A stretch of DNA of 64,000 bases from Alloscardovia macacae (lineage in GTDB: Bacteria > Actinomycetota > Actinomycetes > Actinomycetales > Bifidobacteriaceae). The DNA is taken from assembly GCF_002259705.1 (NCBI RefSeq), contig NZ_MWWT01000001.1, positions 186,001 through 250,000 on the forward strand. Reading direction: 5' to 3'. The stretch's first letter is position 1; each line of letters begins with the position of its first letter. Shown here piece by piece: positions 1 to 8,635 of the stretch. The notes beneath the pieces were generated by a model that saw nothing but the letters and a program-made list of their open reading frames with translations, ran no database searches and had not been told where the DNA came from. The position numbers were made by a program, and so were the translations under genes.

Positions 1-1
1 T

Positions 2-499
2 ACGGACCGCTTCTGTTATGAAGGCTTCGTGCCACGTAAGCATGCGGACCGTGTGAAGAAGCTACGTATGCTCTCGGGCGAGATGAGGACTATCGTCCTC
101 TATGAGACGCCACATCGCATCGAAGAGACGATGCGCGACCTCGCGGAGGTTTTCGGAGAAAATCGCCTTATGGCTCTGGCTCGTGAGCTGACGAAAGACT
201 TCGAAGAAGTACGCCGCGGAAGCATAGGGGATATCCTCGAAGGCGTGGTGAATGATCCTCCTCGTGGCGAGATAGTCCTCGTCATCGCGGGAGCATCCGA
301 ACAGGAGGCGGTTCAAGCTGCGGGAGGGGCCGTTTTGAGTGTGGAAGAATTGGCAGAAAAAGCTCTCTCCATAGCTCGAAAAGAAGGCATGCGCATAAAG
401 GACGCCATCACACAGGTGGTATCCGAGCATCCGCTGCCCGACGGCTCACTCGTCTCGCGCAAAGACGTCTACGCGTGCGTGCTGAGCATGAAGGAGTAA
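2..499 (+). CDS. rsmI: 16S rRNA (cytidine1402-2'-O)-methyltransferase, C-terminal part (gene runs off the left edge)
   Basis: RsmI 2'-O-methylates C1402 of 16S rRNA with S-adenosylmethionine, fine-tuning the ribosomal P site. The reading frame is open to base 2, and the family signature TDRFCYEGFVPRK lies before the first possible internal start (GTG 29), so the true start is outside the window. The retained part has the ETPHRI segment, the LARELTKDFEE motif and the PRGEIVLVIAG strand of tetrapyrrole-methylase-fold enzymes, then a helical tail. It ends TAA at 497-499. The next gene in this direction is metG at 1953, with an opposing pair between. Identity is well supported; only the length is unknown. 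Confidence 0.93.
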   Translation, partial: TDRFCYEGFVPRKHADRVKKLRMLSGEMRTIVLYETPHRIEETMRDLAEVFGENRLMALARELTKDFEEVRRGSIGDILEGVVNDPPRGEIVLVIAGASEQEAVQAAGGAVLSVEELAEKALSIARKEGMRIKDAITQVVSEHPLPDGSLVSRKDVYACVLSMKE

Positions 500-504
500 G
501 CGGT

Positions 505-765
505 CTAGCCTTCTAGAGCGCTAAACAGAACATGGAATGCCTCCTTTACGCGTGGGCCACCGGCCTGGGATATATACTCGAGCAGCGCCGGACTCGCGCT
601 TTCGTTCGCCACGAGCCAGAAGCGTAGTTCGGGGATGTGGCGCGCTATAAACCACAGGACTTTCTCGCTCGTCGCAGGATCAGTAGCCACGCGAGGCGTG
701 AGTATAAGCGGGGGACGAGGCGGCGGACTGCCGGGGTAAAACCTAGGCAAGCGTGAGGCTGTCAT
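505..765 (-). CDS. Small LRV-like (variant leucine-rich repeat) protein
   Basis: A protein of about 86 residues starting at ATG 763-765; a longer start at 798 is possible but would deepen the overlap with the upstream gene. A proline-rich N-terminus (FYPGSPPPRPP) is followed by alpha-helical text (ATDPATSEKVLWFIARHIPE, then NESASPALLEYISQAGGP) with the spacing of variant leucine-rich repeats, where short helices carry hydrophobic residues at intervals. There is no signal peptide or membrane segment. The start overlaps the end of the 743-1738 gene by 23 bases, so the two are probably translationally coupled. It converges on rsmI with only five bases between. Function unknown. Confidence 0.6.
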   Translation of the reverse strand: MTASRLPRFYPGSPPPRPPLILTPRVATDPATSEKVLWFIARHIPELRFWLVANESASPALLEYISQAGGPRVKEAFHVLFSALEG

Positions 766-1738
766 GACTAAACTCCTTCGCTTCTGCTGTCGCCTCATCG
801 AGCGCAGACTGGGACGCGGTGGACTCCGCTCGCGTGGCGTGAGCGAGCGTCTCTCGCTGGATAGCAGCGAAAACGCGCAGAATAAGATTCATACCTCGCG
901 TATACCGTGGCTGACGCGTATTACTGCGCAGAAGCTCGAGACACTCATGCTCAGTAATGCGAAACTCCATAATGAGCTGGGATATGACTGCGCTGATGTG
1001 AGCGGGTGACGCGCGCGTATCCTCGCTACACGCGAGATCACAGACTGTGCGCAGAGGAGTCGTGGTGAGGAAGTGCGAAAAATCCACGAGGAATGAACTG
1101 TGGATTTGCCGCGTGGTCACGCGTACATCGCGTCCGAAGAGGATAGAGCGGTAGTGGTTATCCCGTGCTATGTCTATATGGTCCGGGAATGCTCCTCCGA
1201 GCCATATCCAGGCAGCGAGCATGCCGGATGCTATGGATCCGAAGGGGATAATCTCACGCACGACGCGTGCTCTCAGCTCTATCGTGTCATTAAAACGTGA
1301 GAGGTAGTAGGTGCCTTCTCCTAGCGGTGTGAGAATGTGTGCGAGAGCCAGATGCGTCAGACACATGGGGCCGGGGAAATCACACGCACGCACGAGTGGA
1401 CTGCGCTGTACGGGAGGCTCGAGGATATTCAGTACGTCGTCGCTCGTTACCTGATTCTGAGCGAAAGAGGCGGGTGTGGTGCTCGACTCGTCGAATTCCA
1501 CGATGCTCGTCGCATCACGTAGCCGTGCATCTTCCCTAGCCGTACGGATGTGCTGGCTTTCACTGAGGCGTGAGAGCTCGCCGAGCTGGCGGTACGTGTG
1601 CGCGCTCAGTGTGGTATTCGCAGCATGGTCTGGCTTTGGCTCTGTCTTTAGGCGGCTGGCATGTGCGTTTTCGCTTTCGAGTTCGAGAGCTGCTTGAGGC
1701 ATGGCTTCGCCCTGAGGAAGCATCAGTGATTCAGTCAT
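743..1738 (-). CDS. Conserved hypothetical protein, possibly AbiEi-like
   Basis: A 331-residue protein of unknown function. Residues 1-90 are low in complexity, polar and probably disordered. The middle (about 115-240) is structured: LTHLALAHILTPLGEGTYYL, then FGSIASGMLAAWIWLGGAFP, which recalls the 'accessible to all, familiar to a village' patch of AbiEi-type antitoxin or regulator proteins, then VRVTTRQIHSS and a helical C-terminus. The Ala/Glu-rich tail looks disordered. It heads a two-gene minus-strand unit with the LRV-like gene and is divergent from metG across a region with several DnaA boxes. The AbiEi relation is an impression from sequence feel only; no partner toxin is adjacent. 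Confidence 0.55.
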   Translation of the reverse strand: MTESLMLPQGEAMPQAALELESENAHASRLKTEPKPDHAANTTLSAHTYRQLGELSRLSESQHIRTAREDARLRDATSIVEFDESSTTPASFAQNQVTSDDVLNILEPPVQRSPLVRACDFPGPMCLTHLALAHILTPLGEGTYYLSRFNDTIELRARVVREIIPFGSIASGMLAAWIWLGGAFPDHIDIARDNHYRSILFGRDVRVTTRQIHSSFLVDFSHFLTTTPLRTVCDLACSEDTRASPAHISAVISQLIMEFRITEHECLELLRSNTRQPRYTRGMNLILRVFAAIQRETLAHATRAESTASQSALDEATAEAKEFSHDSLTLA

Positions 1739-1790
1739 GCGGATACCTTATCCCACTTCGACGGAGAGGGAAAATCGAGTGAAAGAGAGC

Positions 1791-1903
1791 TGTGGATAAC
1801 CGTGTCATTGTGGATAAGATGAGCACGTATCCACATCTGCTCACAAAGGGCTGATGTGGACGGATGTGCAAGGATGTGAAAAAACGCCGAGGCTCGTGGA
1901 TAA
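1791..1903. promoter_or_regulatory. Cluster of DnaA boxes between the divergent 1738 gene and metG
   Basis: Two exact consensus boxes (TTATCCACA read on the minus strand) lie at 1791-1799 and 1809-1817. A plus-strand GTATCCACA (one mismatch) lies at 1827-1835, a weak TGTGGACGG at 1855-1863, and CGTGGATAA (one mismatch) at 1895-1903. Four good boxes within 113 bases is far above chance. No AT-rich unwinding stretch typical of oriC and no dnaA or dnaN gene is next to it, so a DnaA-titration, reactivation or regulatory site is more likely than the origin. Confidence 0.7.
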
Positions 1904-1952
1904 CTTCCATATAAAGCCCTTAATGTCGGCTCGCTTAGGGATAATCGAGAGC

Positions 1953-3818
1953 ATGAGTCATGTATTAGTAGCAGTAGCTTGGCCTTATGCCAACGGTCCA
2001 CGCCACATCGGTCATGTGGCGGGTTTCGGTGTTCCTTCGGACGTGTATGCGCGCTATGAGCGCATGGCGGGGAACGATGTTCTCATGGTGTCCGGAACCG
2101 ATGAACACGGCACCCCTATCCTCGTGCAGGCGGATGCCGAGGGTGTGACGGCGCAGGAGCTGTCGAACCGCTATAACCGTGTCATCTCGAAGGATCTGTG
2201 TGATCTGGGCCTGAGCTATGACCTCTTTACGCGTACCACCACGAAGAACCATGAGCACGTGGTGCAGGATATGTTTACGCAGTGCCTGAAGAATGGATAC
2301 ATTTATAAGGGCACGCAGATGGTGGCCATCTCCCCGTCCACAGGCCGTACACTTCCAGACCGCTACATCGAAGGCACCTGCCCTATCTGCGGATATGACG
2401 GTGCTCGCGGTGACCAGTGCGATAACTGCGGTAACGAGCTGGATCCTATAGACCTGAAGAATCCAGTCTCGAAGATTAACGGTGAGACCCCACGCTTCGA
2501 AGAGACCGAGCACTTCTTCCTCGACCTTCCAGCTCTCGCTGAGGCGAACCTCGCGTGGCTGAAGAGCCGTGAGGGATGGCGCACGAACGTCATTAACTTC
2601 TCTATAGGCCTCTTTAACGAGGTGAAGCCACGCGCCATTACGCGTGACATCGACTGGGGTATCCCTGTGCCTGTGGATGGCTGGATAGATAATCCGAATA
2701 AGAAGCTCTATGTCTGGTTCGACGCTGTCATAGGATACTTGAGCGCATCCATCGAGTGGGCTCGCCGCAGTGGGGATGATGATGCGTGGCGCAAGTGGTG
2801 GAATGACCCTGAAGCTCTCAGCTACTACTTCATGGGTAAGGATAACATTACTTTCCACTCTCAGATCTGGCCTTCGGAGATGCTCGGATATAACGGTGCT
2901 GGGGATAAGTCCGGCCAGCCGGGAGACCTCGGCGCGCTGAACCTGCCTACGGAGGTCGTTTCCTCGGAGTTCCTGTCCATGGAAGGCCGCAAGTTCAGCT
3001 CGTCGCGTGGCATCGTCATCTATGTGAAGGACATCCTCGCGCGCTACCAGGTGGACGCCGTGCGCTACTACATTTCTGTGGCCGGCCCGGAGACCTCGGA
3101 TTCGGACTTCACCTGGGAGCAGTTCGTGCGTCATAATAACGACGAGCTGGTGTCCGGCTGGGGGAACCTCGTGAACCGCGTGGCCTCGCTTCTGCATAAG
3201 AACTTCGGCGAGATTCCTGCTGTTTCGGAAGGTCAATTCACCGATCGCGAGCGTGACCTCCTCGCCACGACTCAGGCGGGCTTCGAGACTGTGGGCACGC
3301 TTATTCATAACCACCGTCAGAAGGCTGGCCTGAATGAGGCTATGCGTCTGGCAGGTGAAGTGAATAAGTACATTTCGGATATGGAGCCATGGAAGATTAA
3401 GGATGACCCAGAGCGTCTCGGCGTCGTTCTCTACACGGCTGCTCAGGCAGTGATGGATATAAACGTCCTGCTGGCACCATACCTGCCACACTCTGCACAG
3501 AAGGTCTGGGAGACTCTCGGAGGCACGGGTACGTTCTCTCCACTTCCTCACATCGAAGAAGTGACGGATCTGGATGACCCAGACTTCTCGTACCCTATCA
3601 TCACGGGCACGTATACGCTCGGTGAGAATGTGCACCCATGGCAGCGCGAGCCACTCGTGGCAGGTACTGCCATAGCGAAGCCGACCCCTATCTTTGCGAA
3701 GATTCCAGTGGAGGCTGTTCAGGAAGAGCTCGAGCGCTTCCAGGCAGAGCTGGATGCGCGTAAGGCGAAGGAAAAAGCACGCTTTGAGGCAGAGAAGGCG
3801 AAGCTAGAAGAGAAGTAA
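1953..3818 (+). CDS. metG: Methionyl-tRNA synthetase
   Basis: Class I aminoacyl-tRNA synthetase charging tRNA-Met and initiator tRNA, 621 residues. The frame is open upstream to 1854, but ATG 1953 gives the canonical N-terminus ([20 protein letters not shown]) with the HIGH motif at about 18-21. A four-cysteine zinc knuckle (CPICGY...CDNCG) lies near 146-163, and the KMSKS equivalent is KFSSSRG near residue 346. The anticodon-binding helical domain follows. The end is a charged helix rich in Lys and Glu; the dimerising EMAP-like tRNA-binding domain of longer homologues is absent. No strong ribosome-binding site is visible. The upstream region carries DnaA boxes, and an intrinsic terminator follows at 3986. 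Confidence 0.97.
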   Translation: MSHVLVAVAWPYANGPRHIGHVAGFGVPSDVYARYERMAGNDVLMVSGTDEHGTPILVQADAEGVTAQELSNRYNRVISKDLCDLGLSYDLFTRTTTKNHEHVVQDMFTQCLKNGYIYKGTQMVAISPSTGRTLPDRYIEGTCPICGYDGARGDQCDNCGNELDPIDLKNPVSKINGETPRFEETEHFFLDLPALAEANLAWLKSREGWRTNVINFSIGLFNEVKPRAITRDIDWGIPVPVDGWIDNPNKKLYVWFDAVIGYLSASIEWARRSGDDDAWRKWWNDPEALSYYFMGKDNITFHSQIWPSEMLGYNGAGDKSGQPGDLGALNLPTEVVSSEFLSMEGRKFSSSRGIVIYVKDILARYQVDAVRYYISVAGPETSDSDFTWEQFVRHNNDELVSGWGNLVNRVASLLHKNFGEIPAVSEGQFTDRERDLLATTQAGFETVGTLIHNHRQKAGLNEAMRLAGEVNKYISDMEPWKIKDDPERLGVVLYTAAQAVMDINVLLAPYLPHSAQKVWETLGGTGTFSPLPHIEEVTDLDDPDFSYPIITGTYTLGENVHPWQREPLVAGTAIAKPTPIFAKIPVEAVQEELERFQAELDARKAKEKARFEAEKAKLEEK

Positions 3819-3985
3819 AACGAGCGAAAGAGACGGGGCTTCACAAAACCTTTACAAAATCATCAGGTAATCCTCAGGTGTTTCGCATGGTTAGCCCAGT
3901 AAGGTGCGGTTATATAGTAACCATCAGCTTTTACAGAGCTGGCAGGTAACACTGATAATTGAACCCCTCTTCTCTTTCTCTCTTG

Positions 3986-4019
3986 AAGCCCGAGTTTCCC
4001 CTCGGGCTTTCTCTTTTTT
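3986..4019 (+). terminator. Intrinsic terminator after metG
   Basis: A perfect 9-bp stem (AAGCCCGAG / CTCGGGCTT) with loop TTTCCC, followed by CTCTTTTTT. It lies inside the open frame that precedes tatD, which argues that tatD starts downstream of it. Confidence 0.9.
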
Positions 4020-4045
4020 ATGCGCCAAACGAAGGAGAGGATGAA

Positions 4046-5032
4046 TTGGCTAAAAAACATAGAAGCAGAGCGTGGGCAGAAGCTCCAGAACGGCTTGCCG
4101 CGCCCATCATAGATAACCATACGCACATCGCATCTGTAGTGCAGTACGCCATGTCCATGAGCGCTCAGGCAGCCCAGCGCCACATGCCTGACGTACCCGT
4201 GTACGGGGTAGAAGGCCTCATTCAGCGCGCGCAGGCCGTAGGTGTGGCGCATATGGTGGATGTGGGCTGCGAGCTGCCGAATCTCGAGCGCGCAGTGAAT
4301 CTCGCGAAGCAGTATCCGGACGTTATGAAAGCAGCTATAGCCATCCATCCGAACGAAAGCGTGCTCCACGGTCACCGAGGCGCCAGCGGTCCAGACGGAC
4401 TCGACGTGCGCTATAAACCGTGGCATGACGTCAGTTTCGAGGATGCACTCGCACGCGTGCACGCGCTCGCTTCTCAGAGTCCAGACGACGTGGTGGCCAT
4501 AGGAGAGACGGGGCTGGATTACTTCCGTACGGGAGAGGAAGCTCGCGCAGCGCAGCGGGAGGCTTTCCGTGCGCATATCTCGCTTGCGAAAGAACTCGGC
4601 CTGGCTCTGCAGATTCATGACAGGGATGCGCACGAGGATGTCATCGATATTCTCCTCAAAGACGGTGCTCCCGAACGTACCGTTTTTCATTCCTTCTCTG
4701 CAGATGCGGCTGTGGCTGAGATAGCGAATGAGCACGGCTGGTACCTGAGCTTCTCTGGCACGCTCACCTATAAGGCGAATGAACGCCTGCGTGAAGCACT
4801 GCGCATCCTCGACAGGCGCCACATCCTCATAGAGACGGACGCGCCTTACCTCACTCCAGAGCCATACCGCGGGCGTACGAATGCCTCGTATCTGACTCCG
4901 TACACGCTCCGCGTGATGGCTGACGTGCTCGGTCTGAGCGAGGAGGAGACTGCACGCCTCACCTTCACGAATACGGTGGATGCATATGGCCTGCCGTATG
5001 TGCTGCCCCTCCACGGGCAGATGTGCGTGTAA
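4046..5032 (+). CDS. tatD: TatD-family metal-dependent DNase
   Basis: Amidohydrolase-fold TatD nuclease, probably two-metal, about 328 residues from a TTG start. TTG 4046 is preferred because GAAGGAGAGG (4031-4040) sits just before it and because the metG terminator occupies the earlier part of the frame. Metal ligands are visible in order: the DNHTH motif near the N-terminus, the glutamate of AIGETGLDY, the histidine of LQIHDRDAHED, the VFHSFS histidine, and the aspartate of ILIETDAPYL. The central part has a somewhat longer insertion (HGHRGASGPDGLD). metG-tatD is a common order; the ksgA-ispE genes that often follow in bifidobacteria are replaced here by kup. Confidence 0.92.
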   Translation: MAKKHRSRAWAEAPERLAAPIIDNHTHIASVVQYAMSMSAQAAQRHMPDVPVYGVEGLIQRAQAVGVAHMVDVGCELPNLERAVNLAKQYPDVMKAAIAIHPNESVLHGHRGASGPDGLDVRYKPWHDVSFEDALARVHALASQSPDDVVAIGETGLDYFRTGEEARAAQREAFRAHISLAKELGLALQIHDRDAHEDVIDILLKDGAPERTVFHSFSADAAVAEIANEHGWYLSFSGTLTYKANERLREALRILDRRHILIETDAPYLTPEPYRGRTNASYLTPYTLRVMADVLGLSEEETARLTFTNTVDAYGLPYVLPLHGQMCV

Positions 5033-5133
5033 AATAGAAACTTATGATTACCGGCACGTGGCACCCCACGCGCTGACGACAGCTTTCGGTGAGCTAGAGG
5101 GAAAGAAATCCTGGTACCAGGTGGAGATCATAT

Positions 5134-7680
5134 ATGGTGTCTGAATTAGGCGCAGATAATACTCAAGACTCTGGTCTTGCGGACTTAGCAAAGGGTGTGG
5201 CTGAGCAGCAGTCGAACGACGCGGCTGAGAGCCATCAGACCCCGCAGGACGCGACGCAGTCCTCGCAGGGCGAGTCCGCAGCGGCTGCGGGAGAATTGGC
5301 AGAAGCAGAAAAAGCCGAAAAAGTAAGCCAAACTGCGGAAATCCGCGTCACGACCACGGCTGATCAGATAGCGCTCGACCTCGCCCAGACCGGCGCCATT
5401 CTGCCGCCAGAAGGCATCACGAAAGCGCCGAAGATAGATAAGCATGCCGTCTCCGAGGAGGAGATAGAAGCCAAGCGCCTGGCGGAGGAAGAAGCGCGCC
5501 GCACAGCCGAGCTGCAGAGTAAGAAGGCATACACGCCGCTCGGACGGTGGTGGAGGAAGCTGCAGACGTCCCAAGATAAAATCTCGCTGGGCATGATGAT
5601 CGTGGCGCTCGGCGTGGTGTACGGGGACATCGGAACCTCGCCACTCTACCTCGCGCAGTCCTTCGTGAGCGGCCAGGGCGGCATCCAGAATGCAGACCGT
5701 CCGGCGGTGCTCGGCATGCTCAGCCTCTTGTTCTGGTCGGTCACGCTCATCACCACGGTGAAGTACGTGTTCATCGCCATGCGCATCGATAATAAGGGCG
5801 AAGGCGGCATCTTCGCGCTCTTCTCCCTCGTGAAGCGCTATGCGAAGTGGCTGTGGATTCCGGCCATGGTGGGCGGCGCGGCATTCCTCGCGGACTCTGT
5901 GCTTACGCCAGCCGTGTCCATCTCCTCGGCAGTCGAAGGTCTGAAGACGCTGGCGCCACTGGAGGGACTCTTCGAGGAGAACCAGTCGCTGACTCTCGTC
6001 ATTACCACCATCATCATCGTCATCCTCTTCCTTATTCAGTCACGCGGTACGGAAAGCATCGGTAAAGTCTTCGGGCTCGTGGTGCTCGTGTGGTTTACCT
6101 TCCTGGCGGTGACGGGCGTCATGGCCATCGGTGGCGACTGGACCATCTTCGAGGCTCTGAACCCGCTCTATGGCATCGAGTACCTCGTAGACCCGCATAA
6201 CCACGCGCATCTGGCCATTATGGGCACAGTGTTCCTGGCCACCACGGGTGCCGAGGCGCTGTACTCGGACATGGGACACGTGGGCCGGGGGAACATTTAT
6301 GCCACGTGGCCGTACATTAAGATTTGCCTCATGCTGAACTACTTCGGCCAGGGCCAGTGGATCATCCAGAACCAGACGAATGTATCCGTGCAGACCATCG
6401 AAAACCTGAACCCATTCTTCCAGATGATGCCAGAAACCGTGCGCTACGTGGCTGTGGTTCTGTCTGTGGTGGCGGGCATCATCGCCTCGCAGGCGCTCAT
6501 CACGGGCGCGTACACCATGGTGTCCGAGGCGACCGGTTTGAACTGGATGCCGCATCTGCAGGTACGCTACCCGAGCCGTACGCGCGGCCAGCTGTACATT
6601 CCTGTGGTGAACTGGGTGCTTATGTTCGCCACGCTCTCCGTGCTCTTCATCTTCCAGGATTCCGAGCGTATGACGGCCGCGTATGGACTGGCGCTGACGG
6701 TGACTATGATCACCACCACGGTGCTCCTCGCGGCATACATCTGGTGGGGAAAGAAGCAGCGCGTCGCTGCCATCATCTTCACCATCATCTTCCTGGCCAT
6801 CCAGATCCTCTTCTTCATCTCCTCTATGTCGAAGTTTATGACGGGCGGCTGGTTTACCACGCTCGTGACCATAGCCATCTTCGGCATTATGTACACGTGG
6901 GATACGGGGACGAAGGTGGAGCGCAGCCAGCGCCGCCACATGTCTCCGGAGGACTTCCTGCCGGCTTTGAACGTGCTACATAACGATGAGAAGATTCCGC
7001 TGTATGCGGATAACATCGTCTACCTCACTTCGGATACGGAGCTGCGCCGCCTGGATACGGACATCTTCTACTCCATTTTCGCGGACCATCAGAAGCGTGC
7101 GCGCGCTTGGTGGGCGGTGTCCGTCTTCGTGACGGATGACCCGTATACGCGCGAGTATTCCGTAGAAAACTTCGGCACGGACTTCCTCTTCCGCGTGCGC
7201 ATCCGTCTGGGCTTTAAGGTCAGCCAGAATGTGGCCACGTATCTGCATCAGATCATGCATGAGCTCATCGACGACGGCACACTGCAGCCGCAGACGAGCA
7301 TTTATCCGACGGTGGACGAGGATCCGGAGATAGGCTCCATACGGTACGTTCTCATCCATAAAGAGCTCATGCCGGAGTCGAAGATTACGACGTCTGGCGC
7401 GCTCGCGCTACGTATGAAGTACGCTATCCGTAAGGCGGCCGGTTCGCCTATTAAGTGGTTCGGCCTGTCCACATATAACCCGCTCGTGGAGGTGCAGCCG
7501 CTGTTCGTGTCTACCTCTCCTGTGGCGCCGCTCAGGAGGGTCAATCTTCGCAAGACTAAAAAACCTATCACCCTCGAAGCGGTTCTCGCGAAGAAGGCGG
7601 CGAAAGCGGGCATCCCGGTCGATGTGGCTGCCGCGGAAGCACTCGAAAACAGTACAGATGCTGAAAATACGCAGGGTTAG
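5134..7680 (+). CDS. kup: Kup-type potassium uptake protein with a long cytoplasmic N-terminal extension
   Basis: K+/H+ symporter of the KUP/HAK family, 848 residues against the usual 620-690. The diagnostic LGVVYGDIGTSPLY lies near residue 160, then about twelve hydrophobic segments up to about 590 and a soluble C-terminal domain. The first 145 residues are extra: Ala/Glu/Gln-rich, no hydrophobic segment, ending in a charged helix (SEEEIEAKRLAEEEARR). Start ATG 5134 has GGTGGAG (5120-5126) in front. About 100 bases separate it from tatD with no obvious terminator. A hairpin follows at 7704. No other K+ transport gene is nearby. Confidence 0.94.
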   Translation: MVSELGADNTQDSGLADLAKGVAEQQSNDAAESHQTPQDATQSSQGESAAAAGELAEAEKAEKVSQTAEIRVTTTADQIALDLAQTGAILPPEGITKAPKIDKHAVSEEEIEAKRLAEEEARRTAELQSKKAYTPLGRWWRKLQTSQDKISLGMMIVALGVVYGDIGTSPLYLAQSFVSGQGGIQNADRPAVLGMLSLLFWSVTLITTVKYVFIAMRIDNKGEGGIFALFSLVKRYAKWLWIPAMVGGAAFLADSVLTPAVSISSAVEGLKTLAPLEGLFEENQSLTLVITTIIIVILFLIQSRGTESIGKVFGLVVLVWFTFLAVTGVMAIGGDWTIFEALNPLYGIEYLVDPHNHAHLAIMGTVFLATTGAEALYSDMGHVGRGNIYATWPYIKICLMLNYFGQGQWIIQNQTNVSVQTIENLNPFFQMMPETVRYVAVVLSVVAGIIASQALITGAYTMVSEATGLNWMPHLQVRYPSRTRGQLYIPVVNWVLMFATLSVLFIFQDSERMTAAYGLALTVTMITTTVLLAAYIWWGKKQRVAAIIFTIIFLAIQILFFISSMSKFMTGGWFTTLVTIAIFGIMYTWDTGTKVERSQRRHMSPEDFLPALNVLHNDEKIPLYADNIVYLTSDTELRRLDTDIFYSIFADHQKRARAWWAVSVFVTDDPYTREYSVENFGTDFLFRVRIRLGFKVSQNVATYLHQIMHELIDDGTLQPQTSIYPTVDEDPEIGSIRYVLIHKELMPESKITTSGALALRMKYAIRKAAGSPIKWFGLSTYNPLVEVQPLFVSTSPVAPLRRVNLRKTKKPITLEAVLAKKAAKAGIPVDVAAAEALENSTDAENTQG

Positions 7681-7703
7681 TGGCGGTTATAAGTTTTCGC
7701 GAT

Positions 7704-7737
7704 AACGGGGCAGGCGTGTTCATGCGTCTGCCCCGTT
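7704..7737. terminator. Hairpin after kup
   Basis: A 13-bp stem (AACGGGGCAGGCG with CGTCTGCCCCGTT, one mismatch) and an eight-base loop, without a good T-run. Its 3' side abuts the AGGG ribosome-binding site of the next gene, so it could also influence translation. Confidence 0.6.
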
Positions 7738-7749
7738 AGGGTTATACAC

Positions 7750-8607
7750 ATGTGCAGATTACTCGGATATCTTTCAGCAGACTCAGACATCACGCTGCGT
7801 GATGCCATAGGCTCTGACCAGCTCGATGCGTTTAAGGAAGTCTCGCGCATCCATAACGACGGCTGGGGAGTGGATGGGATAAACACCACGCACCGCGCTG
7901 CACACGTAAAAGATGGCGGCGCCGAAAGTCCTGAAGTCTTCGAGAGTATCTACCGCACCACGGAGCCAGCATTCCTCGACCATAACTTCGAATCTCTGGC
8001 CTCCACTCCTGCGCGCAGTGCCATCTTCCACTTGCGTCTGGCATCCTCGAACCTTCCTCTCATCCCAGAAAACCAGCAGCCTTTTACGGCAGACGGTATC
8101 AGTTTCGCCCATAACGGAGATATTTCGTCCGAAGACGGCGTGAATCTGGTTCATAATGCGGACGTACTCGTTACGCCATATGAGATAGCGCAGACGGGTG
8201 GAAAGTCTGACTCCGCCATCTACTTCGCGCACATTCTGCACTTTACCCAGCTCGGCCATGCTCTCGACGTGGCTGTGGAAGAAGCCATCGCTGCTCTGCG
8301 CGAGCAGTATAAGGATTCCTCGTATAACTGCCTCGTGCAGACGAAGACCACGCTCGTGTGCGCGAATGCCGCCGGGCATGACTACCTCGCTGACCGCGTG
8401 GCAGAAGTCTACGACGCGTATGGTCAGCGCGAGAAGGCGAAAGACTACCGCGTCATCCGCTATAAGGCGATTCCCAGTGGTGTGGTGGTAGCGTCCTCTG
8501 GCTTCGACCAGAAGGAAGAAGACGGCTGGAAGGAACTTCCGAAGAACCATATCCTCGTGGCGGATAGCGCTACTGGTACATTCGAGATACGGCCACTGGC
8601 CGCATAA
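7750..8607 (+). CDS. Class II glutamine amidotransferase (Ntn hydrolase, EgtC/YafJ-like)
   Basis: A 285-residue protein beginning MCRLLGY, so Cys2 becomes the N-terminal nucleophile after methionine removal, as in GATase-II/Ntn amidohydrolases. Other family marks are HNDGWGV near residue 36, the FHLRLAS strand, and FAHNGD near residue 118. It is a stand-alone amidotransferase-2 domain. The glutamate-cysteine ligase gene follows after 28 bases. In mycobacteria the EgtC amidohydrolase neighbours the gamma-glutamylcysteine synthetase EgtA in ergothioneine synthesis, but EgtB and EgtD are not in this window. A role in trimming a gamma-glutamyl compound is inference. Confidence 0.85.
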   Translation: MCRLLGYLSADSDITLRDAIGSDQLDAFKEVSRIHNDGWGVDGINTTHRAAHVKDGGAESPEVFESIYRTTEPAFLDHNFESLASTPARSAIFHLRLASSNLPLIPENQQPFTADGISFAHNGDISSEDGVNLVHNADVLVTPYEIAQTGGKSDSAIYFAHILHFTQLGHALDVAVEEAIAALREQYKDSSYNCLVQTKTTLVCANAAGHDYLADRVAEVYDAYGQREKAKDYRVIRYKAIPSGVVVASSGFDQKEEDGWKELPKNHILVADSATGTFEIRPLAA

Positions 8608-8635
8608 CGCAGAGCCTCTCATCTAAGGTATTCTC

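Noticed and set aside
1791-1903. Chromosomal replication origin
   Set aside because: No dnaA, dnaN, rpmH or AT-rich unwinding region nearby; the box cluster alone is not enough.
1854-1952. Longer metG frame beginning at 1854 or 1923
   Set aside because: The extra residues are not part of any MetRS N-terminus and lie on the DnaA boxes; ATG 1953 gives the canonical start.
3959-4045. Longer tatD frame beginning at 3959
   Set aside because: This part encodes the metG terminator stem and T-run.
5033-5133. c-di-AMP (ydaO) riboswitch in front of kup
   Set aside because: Only 100 bases and none of the conserved ydaO core could be matched.
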